From the NCBI GenBank assembly GCA_030295235.1, contig AP026141.1, positions 310,001-374,000 on the forward strand: a DNA stretch of 64,000 nt. The letters are read 5' to 3'. A program made the position numbers and the translations under genes. Below are positions 33,517 to 44,468 of this stretch, one piece after another (positions within the stretch are counted from its first letter, which is position 1; the number at the start of each line of letters is the position of its first letter). Source of the DNA: Fistulifera solaris (lineage: Eukaryota > Bacillariophyta > Bacillariophyceae > Naviculales > Stauroneidaceae). Below the pieces are notes generated by a model, which saw nothing but the letters and a program-made list of their open reading frames with translations, did not search any database and was not told the origin of the DNA.

Positions 33517-35614
33517 ATGTCATTAACCACACGTCTTTTTTGTACTGGTCGCACCGGCCGTCCTTCCACCGGCGGATGCGGTCGACCGTGAATTTTATGA
33601 GATTTTGGGTCTACCGCGTCAAGCTACTTTGGAAGAAATTAAAAAAGCCTATCGACAGAAATCACTCGCATTGCATCCCGACAAAGTCGCCCAACGGCGC
33701 GACACGAATGCAGCCGCGGCCGCGGCGGAATATGAGCTCGTGCAAGAAGCGTACGCGGCGCTCCACGAGCATCGACCACTTTATCATGCCGTGCAGTGTT
33801 CCGTCGCACGGTATCGATTCTTCCAATCGGGGGCGTCGCACAATCCCGCCGCCTTGTACGAACAGTTGACGCAAGCGTCGTGTTGGAATCGGACCAAATT
33901 GGTGATGGTAGCGGTGTTATTTGGCTTCCTGCTGTTGTTGCAACCCATTTTAGTGGCGGCCAAAGTCAATGCGGTAGTCCGTCACGAAAATAATAAGCAA
34001 GACGAGGATCCCATTTTGGATGTGTCGTGGATGGTCTTGTTGATTCCGTGGTGGTTATTGAATGCAATCTATTGGCTCCTGATGGTCGCACTGTTGGTTT
34101 TGGAAAGCACCAAAGCCCTAGCGGCCGTCATCGGACAAACGTGTTGGATCGTGGGATGCATCTTACTGGCGTTGGCCTGGGATGATCCACCCACGAATAA
34201 CTGGCACAAAGTGGCGATTCCATTTTATTTGTGGCAAATTACTCACATTGTGACGGCTGTCTTTGACATTCGTGATATCCGAACGGACAATGATCGAATG
34301 ATTTCACCGGAGCAGTTACAAGAAGTGGCGGGCACTGACGCGACGGAAGAGGATTTGATGGAATTGGCGCAAGACTATATTGTTGTTACGGTCGATCATG
34401 CTGAAGTGGCGGCGGCCATTCATCTAATTAATACGACCAGCGAAGAATCCTTGACGAATGCCGAAATTGAAGAATTGAAGATTCACATGTCACCCGAGTA
34501 CCAAAGGAACGAACAAATCATTCAATATCATACGGAGCAGATCGCCAAACATTGTTTGGTCGACTTGCCCTTCATTGCGCTCGTAGCGAGTCAATTGGAT
34601 GGAAACATTGATACGTCCTGGTGGGTGGTCTTTTTGCCCCTTTTGATCTATTTGGGGGGCAAGTTGGTGCAGTCGTTTTGCACTTGTTGTTTCGCGTTGA
34701 GTCCGGATCCGGGGGTCATTTTGGTTGGTGATGATGAAGTTGCGAACCCAGAGGGTCCCGAAGACGAGAAGGCTAACGAGGACAAAGCCACAGCGGACGA
34801 TAATAACGAAAAAGCTGCTGCCAGTGCTTTGAACGACGGAACTATGCCCTCGCATCAAGATGCCCTGTCGAACGATCACGTAACGAATGGGGTCGCTACA
34901 TTGACGAAAACGGAAGAAAGCTTAGAAAAGATTGAGGATCTGCCAAAGAGCCTTGCCGAAGAAGAACCGTCCACGACATTCGCTGATGCATCCGGGGACA
35001 TTGAAGACTTTAACGTGCGAAGCGAGACACCAGCCGAGGGCGAGACCACGGCCGAGGAAAGCAAAGCGGATGGGCCGAAGATCGACGAGGAAACGTATCG
35101 CGCGTGGCAGTCGGCGTATGCGAGAGCCGAGGAAAGTGAACTGGAAAAGCAAGCCAAAGCACACTCGACATGTTGCCTTGTATCGTTTCAGCTCATTATG
35201 GTTTGTTTGGTGGTTGGCAAGTTAGACGAGGACTACGAAGCCGATGGCGACATTAGTTACAATTCATTTTGGATATTGTTCCCTATCTTCCTGATCGTTG
35301 GTCTGCTTCTGCTCTGCTTCTCATGCCTGATCTACGGCGCGGGGTCGGAAGGTGCCCACGCCGGTGGGGCTAAGCCAAACAATGTTGAAAGTGGAAATGC
35401 TGACACGAGTGGAAAGGAAGAAAACAAAAGCCCGACTATATTTGTACCTCCTCCGCCGCTTTCGGAAAACAGCACAGAAAACAAACGAGCCGATACTACA
35501 CTACATCCTGAGTCACTCGATAGCCAGGCAACTACGGATGAAACGACCAACGATGAGAACAAAACGAATCTTGGGGATGTAGAATCGAAAGAAGACATGA
35601 ACGATCTCGACTGA
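33517..35614 (+). CDS. J-domain protein fused to a TMEM185A-like multipass membrane region
   Basis: 698 residues if the T run 33536-33541 is one base too long; this joins a hydrophobic leader (ATG 33517, VLVAPAVLPPADA) to the J domain. J domain: FYEILGLPRQATLEEIKKAY, then SLALHPDK with the HPD motif needed to stimulate Hsp70. About seven membrane segments follow, including LVMVAVLFGFLLLLQPILVA and MVLLIPWWLLNAIYWLLMVA. Two segments, SQLDGNIDTSWWVVFLPLLI and ISYNSFWILFPIFLIVGLLL, look like the paired repeats of TMEM185A (LDG..WWVVFxPL). A long acidic Glu/Ala/Thr-rich loop lies between them. Probable ER or vesicle membrane co-chaperone; the TMEM185 assignment is by eye. Alternative start: downstream of the break, losing the leader. 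Confidence 0.8.
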
Positions 35615-36043
35615 TCGTTTTTGCTCCCGCCTGGATCCGCCGCTTTGTTTGATTGCCAATATTGCAACAAGAGGGCCTGTGCACATTGTACTTGCCGCTC
35701 ACGCGTACTGTTCGATCATCCTCTGATTGCTTCGCCACGACGAGCACAGGTCTTCTAAACCTTAGTATTTTCATTTGTATATTTCGCATGCCTTATTTGT
35801 CTAGAGCAAGAGACTCGCTAACTTGGTACTGTACGTTAGTCAAAGTAGCATGCGTAAGAATTCAAGCAAGTGAACTCGTGACAAAGTAATGTTGAATTAT
35901 CCAGTAGACAAGCTACACAGTTGCAAGCCTGGTCACGAATAATAATCGTGTCTATCTATAAGCTTAAAGAAGAAACGAGATGACCTGTATCTTTTGGAGC
36001 TATTCAAATGCAACTTCTTACAGAGAGATAACCTGGCCACCCC
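35615..36043. other. Convergent 3' intergenic stretch
   Basis: 429 bp between the J-domain gene and the FCP gene. No feature seen. Confidence 0.5.
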
Positions 36044-36708
36044 TTAGACAGTAGGGTATCCCAAAAAGGCGTTCAGAACGTAAGGCTCACCGGTCAAAGT
36101 TTCGTGAACCATGAGTCCCAAGATACCCATTTGAGCAGCACGTCCGTTGTTCAATTCGATAGCACGCTTCTCTAGCTTTTCTTCCTCCGAAGCATTCCAC
36201 TTGAACATACCGTTACGAAGATCACCAGGGAATTCCGCCTTACCCGCTCGATCTGTCATGATACCGACCTCCAACGCACCGACAATGGCGACTGTTACGG
36301 CCAAGCCGGCCGGAGGGATCGCCGTCAGTGCTTTCAGTCCCGACGGGTACTCTTCGCAGCCAGGGAAGCGGTATCCGGCCGTGGTGACCATGTGGCCGAC
36401 TATTGGGAAGAAACAAAATTGGATGAGGATCGATCGGCAAACAAGATTTGGAAAGTTCCTTCTTCAGGTTACTTACCAATAGCATTCATGGCAATGCGAC
36501 CATGCTTGATTTCAGCGTATCGAAGTTTGTTGAACTTTTCTTGATCCGCTTCATCCAAGAAACCCAACGGGTCCCAAAAGTCGAGGGGAGGCTGAACGCC
36601 AAGCTCGTTTTCGAAAGAAGCCGAAAGAGCAGACGCCTTAGTGGCTTGCTGAGCAGGAGCGAAGGCGGCAACGCCGGAAAGAGCAGCTAGGGCGGCAATG
36701 GTCTTCAT
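36044..36708 (-). CDS. Fucoxanthin-chlorophyll a/c light-harvesting protein (Lhcf type)
   Basis: 195 residues; exons 36708-36477 and 36399-36044, GTAAGT..TAG, phase 1. Plastid presequence MKTIAALAALSGVAAF with APAQQ after the cleavage point, close to the textbook ASAFAP motif. Mature part: SFENELGVQPPLDFWDPLGF, helix 1 KLRYAEIKHGRIAMNAIVGH with the Glu/Arg and His chlorophyll ligands, helix 2 GLAVTVAIVGALEVGIM, and helix 3 KRAIELNNGRAAQMGILGLM with its Glu, Asn and Arg. Ends in the typical short hydrophobic tail. It is a thylakoid antenna protein binding chlorophyll a/c and fucoxanthin. Length is usual for Lhcf. Single gene here, no tandem copy. Confidence 0.95.
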
Positions 36709-37324
36709 GGTGGATCTTGGTTGAGAAAAAAGTGCGCATTCCATTATCACGGTATATCCATCGCGTGTTTTCTCGCTAAGGATACCCCTTCAACCAAGCA
36801 ATGAATAGTGGTACGACATAGTGATCAACAGGATTATGACTTATGACAACGGAGTACAAAGCGACGGATTTAGCTACTTGTAGCGGCATAGTCGTAATTC
36901 ACCTGGTATTCCAACTTTCAATCGTTTTTCCCAATTCCCGAATGAATAGGACCGAGGACCGAGGGTAACTTACAAGTTACAAGATAAACACTTCTAGCCT
37001 TCCAGCTTGGTCATCGATTAGTACTTTGTCTCCTCGGATGCAGTCAAGTTTGTCACAAGCATTACTGTCTACCAATTCGGCAGCTACATCATTCGAGATG
37101 GCAACCTAGATTGTTCTTTTTAAGCAAGTACGAATGCGATAAATCATTGCAAAGGGCTAATACACAACTGACCAAAAGAGCTTCAACTTAGAAACAGAAA
37201 TGCGTGCTGTATGAGATAACGTTGTCTTATGATGAGATGATCTCGTTCTATATAAACTATGGTACGACAGGAAGGCATTTAACGGCCCTTCCATTCTATG
37301 AAATTCTGTGTGGTATGTGTATGT
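36709..37324. other. FCP promoter region and intergenic stretch
   Basis: 616 bp. No coding sequence supported. The part next to the FCP start is likely its light-regulated promoter; I see no diagnostic motif. Confidence 0.5.
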
Positions 37325-38245
37325 TCAGGAGCATTGAGAGCTGGTAGCAACGGGCCATTTTCCGCCAAAACAACCAGATACTTCTTCGACTGTGCCGTCT
37401 CGGTAGGTCAGAGAAAAAGAAGTCGCCCCCGATTGTCCATCCAACTTGGTGCCCCAAGTGGCGCCATTGACCCGGCTCAAATTGTAGCGCTTTCCTCCCA
37501 GAGTCATGGAGACGGCTCGGACACCTTCGTGTCCACCGGCTACCAAAACTTTGGTGTAATACGCGTTGTCACCGGTCAGTACTACCACGGTGGGCGGTGT
37601 ATAAATGCAATCGACTCGTTTGAAGTAAACAGGAAAGATACCACCAACGGCGTTTCCCGTAATTTCCTCAAATACCTCCGGCTGGCAGTCAAAGCCCATA
37701 ATATCGCCATGGTTGATCACTTGGATGGTGGCTTTTCCGGCCCGGCCAACATTGGTGGCCTTTTCTCCCGTGTACGTTAATTCGTAGCAGCTGCCACAAT
37801 CGAGACCGTCTTGGAACATGGCGATCGGAACCGCACAGACTCGTGTGCCATTGAATGCGTACGGCTCTAACCAGCTACTGCCCTTGGCAATGGAGGGGTC
37901 CTGTGTCAGTTGACAAGAGCCTGGTGGTATGGCGTATCCGGGCGTCTGCCATCTTGTTAAGAGTCCTTTGGCTGAAGAGCAGAAGAATCATATGTCAGCG
38001 TCCAAAGTGCGCAGAAAGCTATGAAATGACCCGCGACCGAGAGACTTACTGGTACCAGCAGGAATACTGATTTCATCTTGTCCAGGGACGCTGTTGCCTG
38101 TATCGTTGTCGGAATTACTCGTATCGTCGTCGCGAGTGCTGGTCAACCCGCAGGCGCCTTGGAGCCATCGCTCCGCATGACATTGAGGCAAGCCGAACAG
38201 CAAGAAAGCCAAGGCTGCGTTTAAGAGTCGGTTTGTTCTCGTCAT
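37325..38245 (-). CDS. Secreted expansin-like protein
   Basis: 280 residues; exons 38245-38050 and 37971-37325, GTAAGT..CAG, phase 1, total a codon multiple. Signal peptide LLNAALAFLLFGLPQCHA. A Ser/Asp linker is followed by a double-psi beta barrel: YAFNGTRVCAVPIAMFQDGL, DCGSCYELTYTGEKATNVGR, KATIQVINHGDIMGFDCQPE and VFEEITGNAVGGIFPVYFKR. The order Cys-Gly-Ser-Cys-Tyr, GFD (HFD in plants) and G-I-xP-V-x-x-x-R-V-x-C is expansin-type. A second beta-sandwich follows (VVVLTGDNAYYTKVLVAGGH, GQSGATSFSLTYRDG), as in expansin domain 2. Expansins loosen cellulose networks without cleaving them. A cell-wall cellulose target is not obvious in a diatom, so the role is open. GH45 or barwin-only proteins are alternatives, but the two-domain layout favours expansin. 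Confidence 0.75.
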
Positions 38246-39568
38246 GATGGAATATTAATGGAGAAGTTATGAAAGGATTGGAAGGATGGGATAATGATTA
38301 TTATTTTATGATGACGAAGGTCGATCATTGTTGCCGTGGGGGAAGAATCAGTCGAAAAAATGAAGGGTTGTGTTGGGCTTTTGTATTTCGTTAACAAGTG
38401 GCGGTCGAATGACCTCCCCGTAAACTTTCAAAGAGAAACAGTGCTTCGCGTTGTCCGGTTGTATGCGAAAAACAGTGCGAACAACGGTCGAATCAATCTT
38501 GAACTCGGTGTTGAATGGAGAGTTGATCGTGGTCCGACAAATAAGCCCACCGCCTTTTTACTTATGCCCTGCCAGCGGAAAACACTCTGGTTCGGAACCC
38601 GAATGCGGACCATAACCCCGCCGATCACGAATCACGAATGAGCCAGAACGTTTGCCTATGTTTTTTATTGATGGAAAGACACGGACTAAGTTATACTTTC
38701 TAGTTTTGACAACAGCAAGCCATTGCAGCTAGCAAATCGCAATGCATCCCATCTAGAGACAAAAATCAATAGAAGATCTTGTGAGAGAAAGTGAAGCGAA
38801 AATAGATGGTTTCCGTTGCAACCCACATTTTTCCCTTTCGTCCTAAACATCGCATTTGCAACTGCATCGATGAAAGTGATGAAACTTTTTGATTAAGTTC
38901 ATCAAGATCATTATTATTGAAAGTGACGATGCAGCGAACTCGCGGTGTCAGATGTTCGGAGTGCGATTTGTGACAATGCAAAAGCTTCGCATCCAAAAGA
39001 TAATAGTTGTTGGATTTTACAACGGACTGAAAAACCATTTATTACGCAAGGATTCGAACTCCCAGCAATAGAACAAAACCTGGTAAATGATTATTATTTG
39101 TGTTTACGACGGGTTATTTCCTTGGTTTACGATTGTTAGTTGCATCCGTGACAGGATTTTATGATGACTCCTCGGGTTCTCGGGTTTCATTGAGTACAGA
39201 ACGTGTTCTTTACTCAACACGTTATAAATACTACTGTCTACTGTATGTAATTGACAGTACTTTGACTGTGGTTCGGCTGCTTAAGTAGTTCAAAGCCTTT
39301 GCGACAGCCTTCGGACACACTCTTCGCCATACTCAACGCTCAACGCATTTACGACGCGCCGGTTGCACGGTCTGACGCACTTCTCGCGGCCCGAACATGT
39401 TCTTACTTCCATTTTACATTTTACTCGATCAACATTCTGTGGACTTCAAGCATCACTTGCTGCGTCTTGTCTTACCCTTTTTCAATTAGAATTCACACAC
39501 TCGAGAAAAGTTTAAATTCCAAAGTATATTAGCACCTCGGGATTGGGGCGCGAAACACCACAAATAAA
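38246..39568. other. Intergenic region, 1.3 kb
   Basis: No gene I can support. A plus-strand frame at 38336-38641 has no ATG at its start and no domain. A tRNA-like T-arm string near 39047-39065 was examined and rejected. Confidence 0.45.
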
Positions 39569-40545
39569 ATGAGAACATTCAGCACAATATCAGTGATGCT
39601 CGCGATCGGCCTGCCGAGCGCGTACGCCTTCTCGCTAGGACGAGTGATAGTCAACTATTATTATTATTACAAGGCCTCGAAAGACGGCAAAACGCCATAC
39701 AACCGCTCTCGTCAACACCCAGCACAGAAAGTACAAACGTCCGAGGCGACACTGCCGGCAACCCGCAATTTCCTCAACCACAACCGGCGGATGTGGGGTT
39801 AGCCGACCGATCTCCGCCACCCGAGGTAGATGTGGAACCCACCAAAAAGATTTGGAATGTGGCATCACCCGTGACGGTTCAGGGACGATCCCTGAAAACG
39901 TGGGCGTTTCCCGATCGCGACATTGATAAGGTTCATTTGGTGATGAAAACCGACGGTCGACCGTTGCTCGCCAACGTAGATTTATGGCAGGGGCCACGGA
40001 ATACGCCGCAACGAATCAGTGTCTATACCGAAGACGGAGATGTTCGTCCCTTTTCGGCACTGATCGCTACGACGGGAATTGGGTCGAACGTCGTTCGCGT
40101 CGTGAATGCGGCCACATTGGAATTTCCCCTCAAAGCCTGCATAGTCCCCAGCACCGCTGGCGGACCGTTACCGGCGATGCAACTCCAATCACCGATCGTG
40201 ATCCAGGGAGGTTCCTTACGGACATGGTCGTTCGAGGCACCGACGAAAAGTGTCATGGTATTGATCAAAACCGATGGTCGACCGATGAATGCCCGCATCG
40301 AATTATTGCAGGGTCCCAATACCATCAAGCAAGTCATGGAGCTGTATACGGAGGATGGTGTCGAACGTCCATTTTTCGCGGTCATGGAGACTCCGGGAAC
40401 GGGGAACGTTGTGCGCGTTGTCAATACAGCTCCCATGGAATTTCCGCTCACCGCCAGCGTCGAGCCCTTCGAGACGGAAGTTCCCGGTGCCGGGCTTCCG
40501 CAAAACGGGATCTTGGGCGGGAATATTCCCAAAGTACAATGGTGA
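39569..40545 (+). CDS. Plastid-targeted protein with two tandem beta-rich domains, unknown function
   Basis: 325 residues counting one frame break at the A run 39689-39692 (one base short). Presequence MRTFSTISVMLAIGLPSAYAF ends in the AYAF plastid motif. The mature protein has a Pro/Gln linker (QFPQPQPADV) and two copies of a domain of about 95 residues. Copy 1: VQGRSLKTWAFPDRDIDKVH, MKTDGRPLLANVDLWQGP, YTEDGDVRPFSALIATTG, NVVRVVNAATLEFPL. Copy 2: IQGGSLRTWSFEAPTKSVMV, IKTDGRPMNARIELLQGP, YTEDGVERPFFAVMETPG, NVVRVVNTAPMEFPL. I do not recognise a named family. The pattern (W-x-F start, L-x-GP-x, Y-x-E-D-G-x-x-R-PF) suggests a compact beta-sandwich. Function unknown. Confidence 0.72.
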
Positions 40546-40762
40546 TGAATGAAACTTTATTCAATGTTCGGGGATAGACTCGTTGCATGAAGATAGCGTG
40601 TGTCCAATATAAGTAGTAGTAATTATATATCTATGCGTTTCGGCTCAAGTTAGTTGCGGTTGTTGTTCGTTGAAGAAAATTGAGTCTACAAAAGGCTTGC
40701 TCTAAGTAAATACTTGAATGAATTGAAGTCTTACACTTTGTGTGATCTGTCAAAGAGGGCGC

Positions 40763-41311
40763 TCAAGGTAGTAATGTCAGGAGAAGATCCTTGATATCGT
40801 CCTTACTCAATCCTTGGAGCGAAATGATTTCCACGGCTTTCTCTTTGAGTTTCTCGTACGACAGTTTACCGGATGATAACGTTTCGTCCAACAACAAAAC
40901 TTCCATGGGAGGACGGTTGAAAAGTGACATTAAGTCTTTTTCGGTAGACGACCGGGTGATAGCTTGCAATCGTTTGTCTCCGCCTTTTTCGTTCCGTAGC
41001 TTTTCCCATTCCTCTTTGTCTTCCAATAGTCGATCCAATTCATTGGTAAAATGCGGATGCGTCGCCGTTGATTTGACGAGAACCGCCGCTTGATACGGAT
41101 TGGTTCTTCGTTTGACGGCTAAATACGTTTGGCAGCATTTTTGGCAGTCATTTGGCTGGGGTAACAAGTCACATGTCGAACACGCCAGCCGCATCGGATC
41201 AAATCCCTTGGAACGACATTCACGAACATCGAGCCTTCTGTCAGGGTCGGCGGCAGAGCCGAAGTGAATAGAAGTTGCCAAAACACAAAATAAAATCAGG
41301 AAAGTTAACAT
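40763..41311 (-). CDS. Selenoprotein F (Sep15)-like protein without the redox motif
   Basis: 182 residues, single exon, start ATG 41311 (the longer frame begins at TTG). Signal peptide LTFLILFCVLATSIHFGSAA. The Cys-rich UGGT-binding domain of Sep15 is clear: CRSKGFDPMRLACSTCDLLP, then DCQKCCQTYL. In Sep15 a thioredoxin-like domain with CxU/CxC follows; here the aligned stretch reads YQAAVLVKSTATHPHFTNEL with no Cys or Sec, and no in-frame TGA. A Lys/Glu-rich helical insert and LMSLFNRPPMEVLLLDET follow. Probably an ER-lumen partner of the glycoprotein folding sensor that lost oxidoreductase function; this is inference. It could also be a separate Sep15-like subfamily. Confidence 0.74.
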   Translation of the reverse strand: MLTFLILFCVLATSIHFGSAADPDRRLDVRECRSKGFDPMRLACSTCDLLPQPNDCQKCCQTYLAVKRRTNPYQAAVLVKSTATHPHFTNELDRLLEDKEEWEKLRNEKGGDKRLQAITRSSTEKDLMSLFNRPPMEVLLLDETLSSGKLSYEKLKEKAVEIISLQGLSKDDIKDLLLTLLP

Positions 41312-41634
41312 TGCTGCAAGGCAATAATGATGCTTTGCGGTAAGATAGACTGATAGCAAGTTGATTGTCGATGAGAGAGCTGACTAATAATAAATAATGA
41401 TTGATGAAGTTATTCTTTTATTGTTGTTGCAAATGTCGTCTCCATGTTGTCTGTTACTCCGTATTATTCTTGATGATGTTGTTGAGGGCTAATATCAAGC
41501 AAAAAGTAGTCGATCTCCCGACTCAATCCGCTCTCAATCCCGCCACTGGTAAACAACAAAAATGCCATTATCTGCGCCCAAGACAAAGAACGCGTCAAGG
41601 CGTTTGTTTGTAATTTTTACAGTAGTCTAGCAAT
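41312..41634. other. Intergenic between two minus-strand genes
   Basis: 323 bp; upstream region of the Sep15-like gene and 3' flank of the next gene. Nothing else seen. Confidence 0.5.
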
Positions 41635-43109
41635 CTAGCTTCTTTTGTCTGTTAAATCCTCGAGTTGTTGCTCAATTTCTTGGAGTCTCTTTTCTGCCGA
41701 AACCCGATACTCTTTCAAAACTTCTAATGACTCTTCTACGCTTTGACTTGGTGCCGTTTGTTGTTGAACCAAAATTGGTTTTTCCTTCTTCGGCTCAGGT
41801 CTCCAATCCGGATCCCATTTTACTTGACCATCAGATTCTTCTAATAAATAACCCACTGGCCGCTGCATCGCGCTTCAAATTATGATCTCGCGCCGCCTTT
41901 TCAATCGCATAAATGCAATCACCGAGTTGGCCCCCGGCCTCCAATGCATCCACGAGCGCATCGTACGCTGGTTTGTATTCGCGCATCATTAATGTGGCTT
42001 GTAACGCACCCCATCTCGCTTGATTCTTAATGGCGGCCGCATCCCACGTCGTTGTCCCTCGTTGGTTCCCATTCAGTCGACTCAAAAGGCTACCAACGCC
42101 ATTTCATCACCGGCGCCTCCATCGGCACGTCCAAATTGATCGGCTTCGGCGGCAATCCCGGCCATTACTATAATGGAGTAGCGATCAATCAAGGCACGCG
42201 TCAAGCGTTGACCGCCGCTATTGATGGCTTTGGACAATTCCGGATCAAAGAACGAAGTCCCCGCGGTCACTTGTCGGGACTCGAACCGCCGATCTTGCAA
42301 GGCCGCCCAGGCCGATAAGACGATACCTTCCACCGGGCATCCGAGCAAGTAGGCCGCAAACAAGTGATTGGCTTCGTGTTTTAGAATTTTTGTTGGACAC
42401 CCGGACTGAAGAGTTTGAGGTACGTTTCAAAGATTGCCCCATTCAGTAAGATGCGATCCAGGACGGCACCCAAGAGAGTCAGAAGCACCAAGGCATTGAA
42501 ATCGATGCCACTGGCGAGACTAGCCAAAGCCTCCACGGTCGCCGTCAAGACGCCCGCAATCCAGATCGTGTTGGTGGCTTGGGGAGTCAGTGCCTGCATC
42601 GGCAAACCCAGAATTTCTTCCATGACGGGCGGTGGTATACTGTGACTTCCTGCCGTCATGGTTGAAACCGCCCCGTAGAGTTGTAAATGATTCTGGTCAC
42701 GTAATGTTTGGTACATGGCCGTCATTTCATTCCGGGCCGCCGATTCGAGGGGAAAATCGGCCCTCAAATTTTCGGTATTTTCTTCCGCATTCCGCGTTCG
42801 TTCTTCAATGGCGGTGAATATTTTATTCCAGCGGTCTTTGGTTAAAAGTGTATCGGGATGTTGTTGTAGATACGTGACGGCTTCGCGTAGTTTGACCTGA
42901 TCTAACAGAGAATCGAAGTGACTGGCATCGTTGGTGCTTTGTAAGACGAATAGCGACGACGACGACGACGACGACGATATCCTCCTTGCATGTCCCGATC
43001 CACCCTGCTTACGCGATGATATTGTCGAGTAATAGTGCTTGCGACCGACAAAAGCAGAGGAACTATGCAGTAGTGAGAGTGAGAAAATTATGGTCGATGA
43101 ATATCGCAT
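41635..43109 (-). CDS. Plastid membrane protein with M41-like HExxH motif
   Basis: 491 residues if three single-base breaks are counted (T run 42387-42391 short, A run 42084-42087 short, one extra base near 41858-41861); total is then a codon multiple. Presequence with SLLHSSSAF (plastid motif), then a poly-Ser tract from an AGC/CGT-type triplet run (42955-42977). The middle has two membrane segments ([38 protein letters not shown]). After the first break comes [20 protein letters not shown], an HExxH zinc-protease-like motif, then [20 protein letters not shown], similar to plant chloroplast proteins related to FtsH/M41 peptidases that lack the AAA domain. A C-terminal helix [16 protein letters not shown] ends it. 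Protease activity is possible but not shown. Confidence 0.74.
42955..42977. repeat. Trinucleotide repeat coding poly-Ser
   Basis: GAC-type triplet run within the presequence region of the HExxH gene; encodes about eight Ser on the minus strand. Confidence 0.8.
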
Positions 43110-43806
43110 GGTGAAAGAGTGGGTCGATGATAATTCGGTTTTGTTATTTGTGCGTTTGCTGTGCCGTCCACGACACAGAAGACTTCTGAATGAGGTTATG
43201 GAATGAATGCTGACTATCTTTCACGACAGAAAAGAAATGCATACATTTGTCAACAGCAACGCATTCCCTCTCCATTTTCATCGTCGCGAACGCGCATTTT
43301 CTCGTTGTATCGTGTGACGTGGTTTTAGTGTTTGCGTGGTTTCTGTGTCAGTCACGTTTCGCAACAGGACGAATGATAACTTACATGAAACATCATTCAT
43401 CATCATTCATCATCGTCATCATCATGATGTTAAAACACCGATCTCTTTCGTCAATAATTCTCGTCAAGAATATCTAGTCACTTTGAATGTGCTTACACAT
43501 TCAAATGACTCCGTGTACAGCATCGTGAAGTCGCTAGAGTTCAAAAGTGAAAAGTTGGTATTGACAATCATTTAGACCTATAGTAGATCACTATTATTTT
43601 TAGAGAGTATGATGGGGAGATCAGCTTGCACAATGAATTTTTCACTTTGCATATACATCGATAGCTTGTCATCATTTTATGAACGGCAGAATGAGACGGA
43701 AGAGATGGATAGACTTGTTCGTAATCGTGATAGGGCGGCCTGCACCTTTGTGTAATATGAAGCCACGCCATGTGTTGAAATACAGAAAGATCTTTTACTT
43801 TGTTCA
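43110..43806. other. Intergenic region with CAT/ATC microsatellite
   Basis: 697 bp, no supported gene. Holds a CATCATT-type repeat at about 43388-43428. Confidence 0.5.
43388..43428. repeat. Imperfect CATCAT(T) microsatellite
   Basis: About 40 bp of CAT/CATT units with one CGT interruption. Confidence 0.75.
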
Positions 43807-44468
43807 TCATGACGACTCTTCCATGAGTCGGGCTCGAGCTTGCGCGTTTTCTTCGATATACGATTGATATTCTTCGTAAAAGTCTTCCCAGTTGTCGCGT
43901 TTCAAACATTCCTCGACCGTGTCTTGTAATTTGCGACGAAAATACGGTCCTCCTCCCGCAAAGGATGCCACACAATGCGATCCCCGATAAATGTGCAAAA
44001 GGGAAAACTCGTCACACCCAAGGACCGCAATTGGTCACTGGAAAAATCCTCCGTGGCCTCCAAACGCACAAATTGAATTTGCTCATAGGTTTTTCTCAAC
44101 AGTTTGAATGGAATACTCATGCGCTGACAGGTTTTACAATAATGGGCATGAAATTTGACGACCGTCAATTGTTGGGTGTCGCGTTGGGCGTCGATGATGC
44201 GACAAAACGACTCTCGTGTGTGGAGACTCCAGACGGGTCCTGTAATGAATTCTTTTTCTTTCAATGAGTCTTTTCGACTGTGTAACTCGTCCAATGTGAC
44301 GAGCGGTGTGCGCGTCTGTTTCTCAAAGGATACCGCGGTGGTATTGGTTCCGATGACCATTGTGGCGGCGAGTGCAGTAGTCCTTCGGGTCTGTGGTGTT
44401 GTTGCGAGCCATGAGACAACGTCCGGAATCATCCAACTTAGTAATAATACAATACGAGCAACAATCAT
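43807..44468 (-). CDS. Thioredoxin-fold protein, probably plastid
   Basis: 220 residues counting one frame break at the A run 43997-44000 (one base short). N-terminal hydrophobic segment IVARIVLLLSWMIPDVVSWL followed by a Thr/Arg-rich stretch looks like a bipartite presequence; the aromatic residue at the cut is Trp rather than Phe. Thioredoxin fold: QLTVVKFHAHYCKTCQRMSI with a CxxC (CKTC), then IQFVRLEATEDF, the cis-Pro loop GVTSFPF, and after the break LHIYRGSHCVASFAGGG. A charged helix (DNWEDFYEEYQSYIEENAQA) ends it. Similar single-domain thioredoxin-like proteins occur in chloroplasts of plants. Redox partner unknown. Confidence 0.76.

Noticed and set aside
38336-38641. 101-codon plus-strand frame downstream of the expansin-like gene
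   Set aside because: Opens with a non-ATG codon and shows no domain or composition like its neighbours.
39040-39070. tRNA-like string GGATTCGAACTCCC
   Set aside because: It resembles a T-arm on the minus strand, but the T-stem has only three pairs and no acceptor, D or anticodon arm can be drawn.
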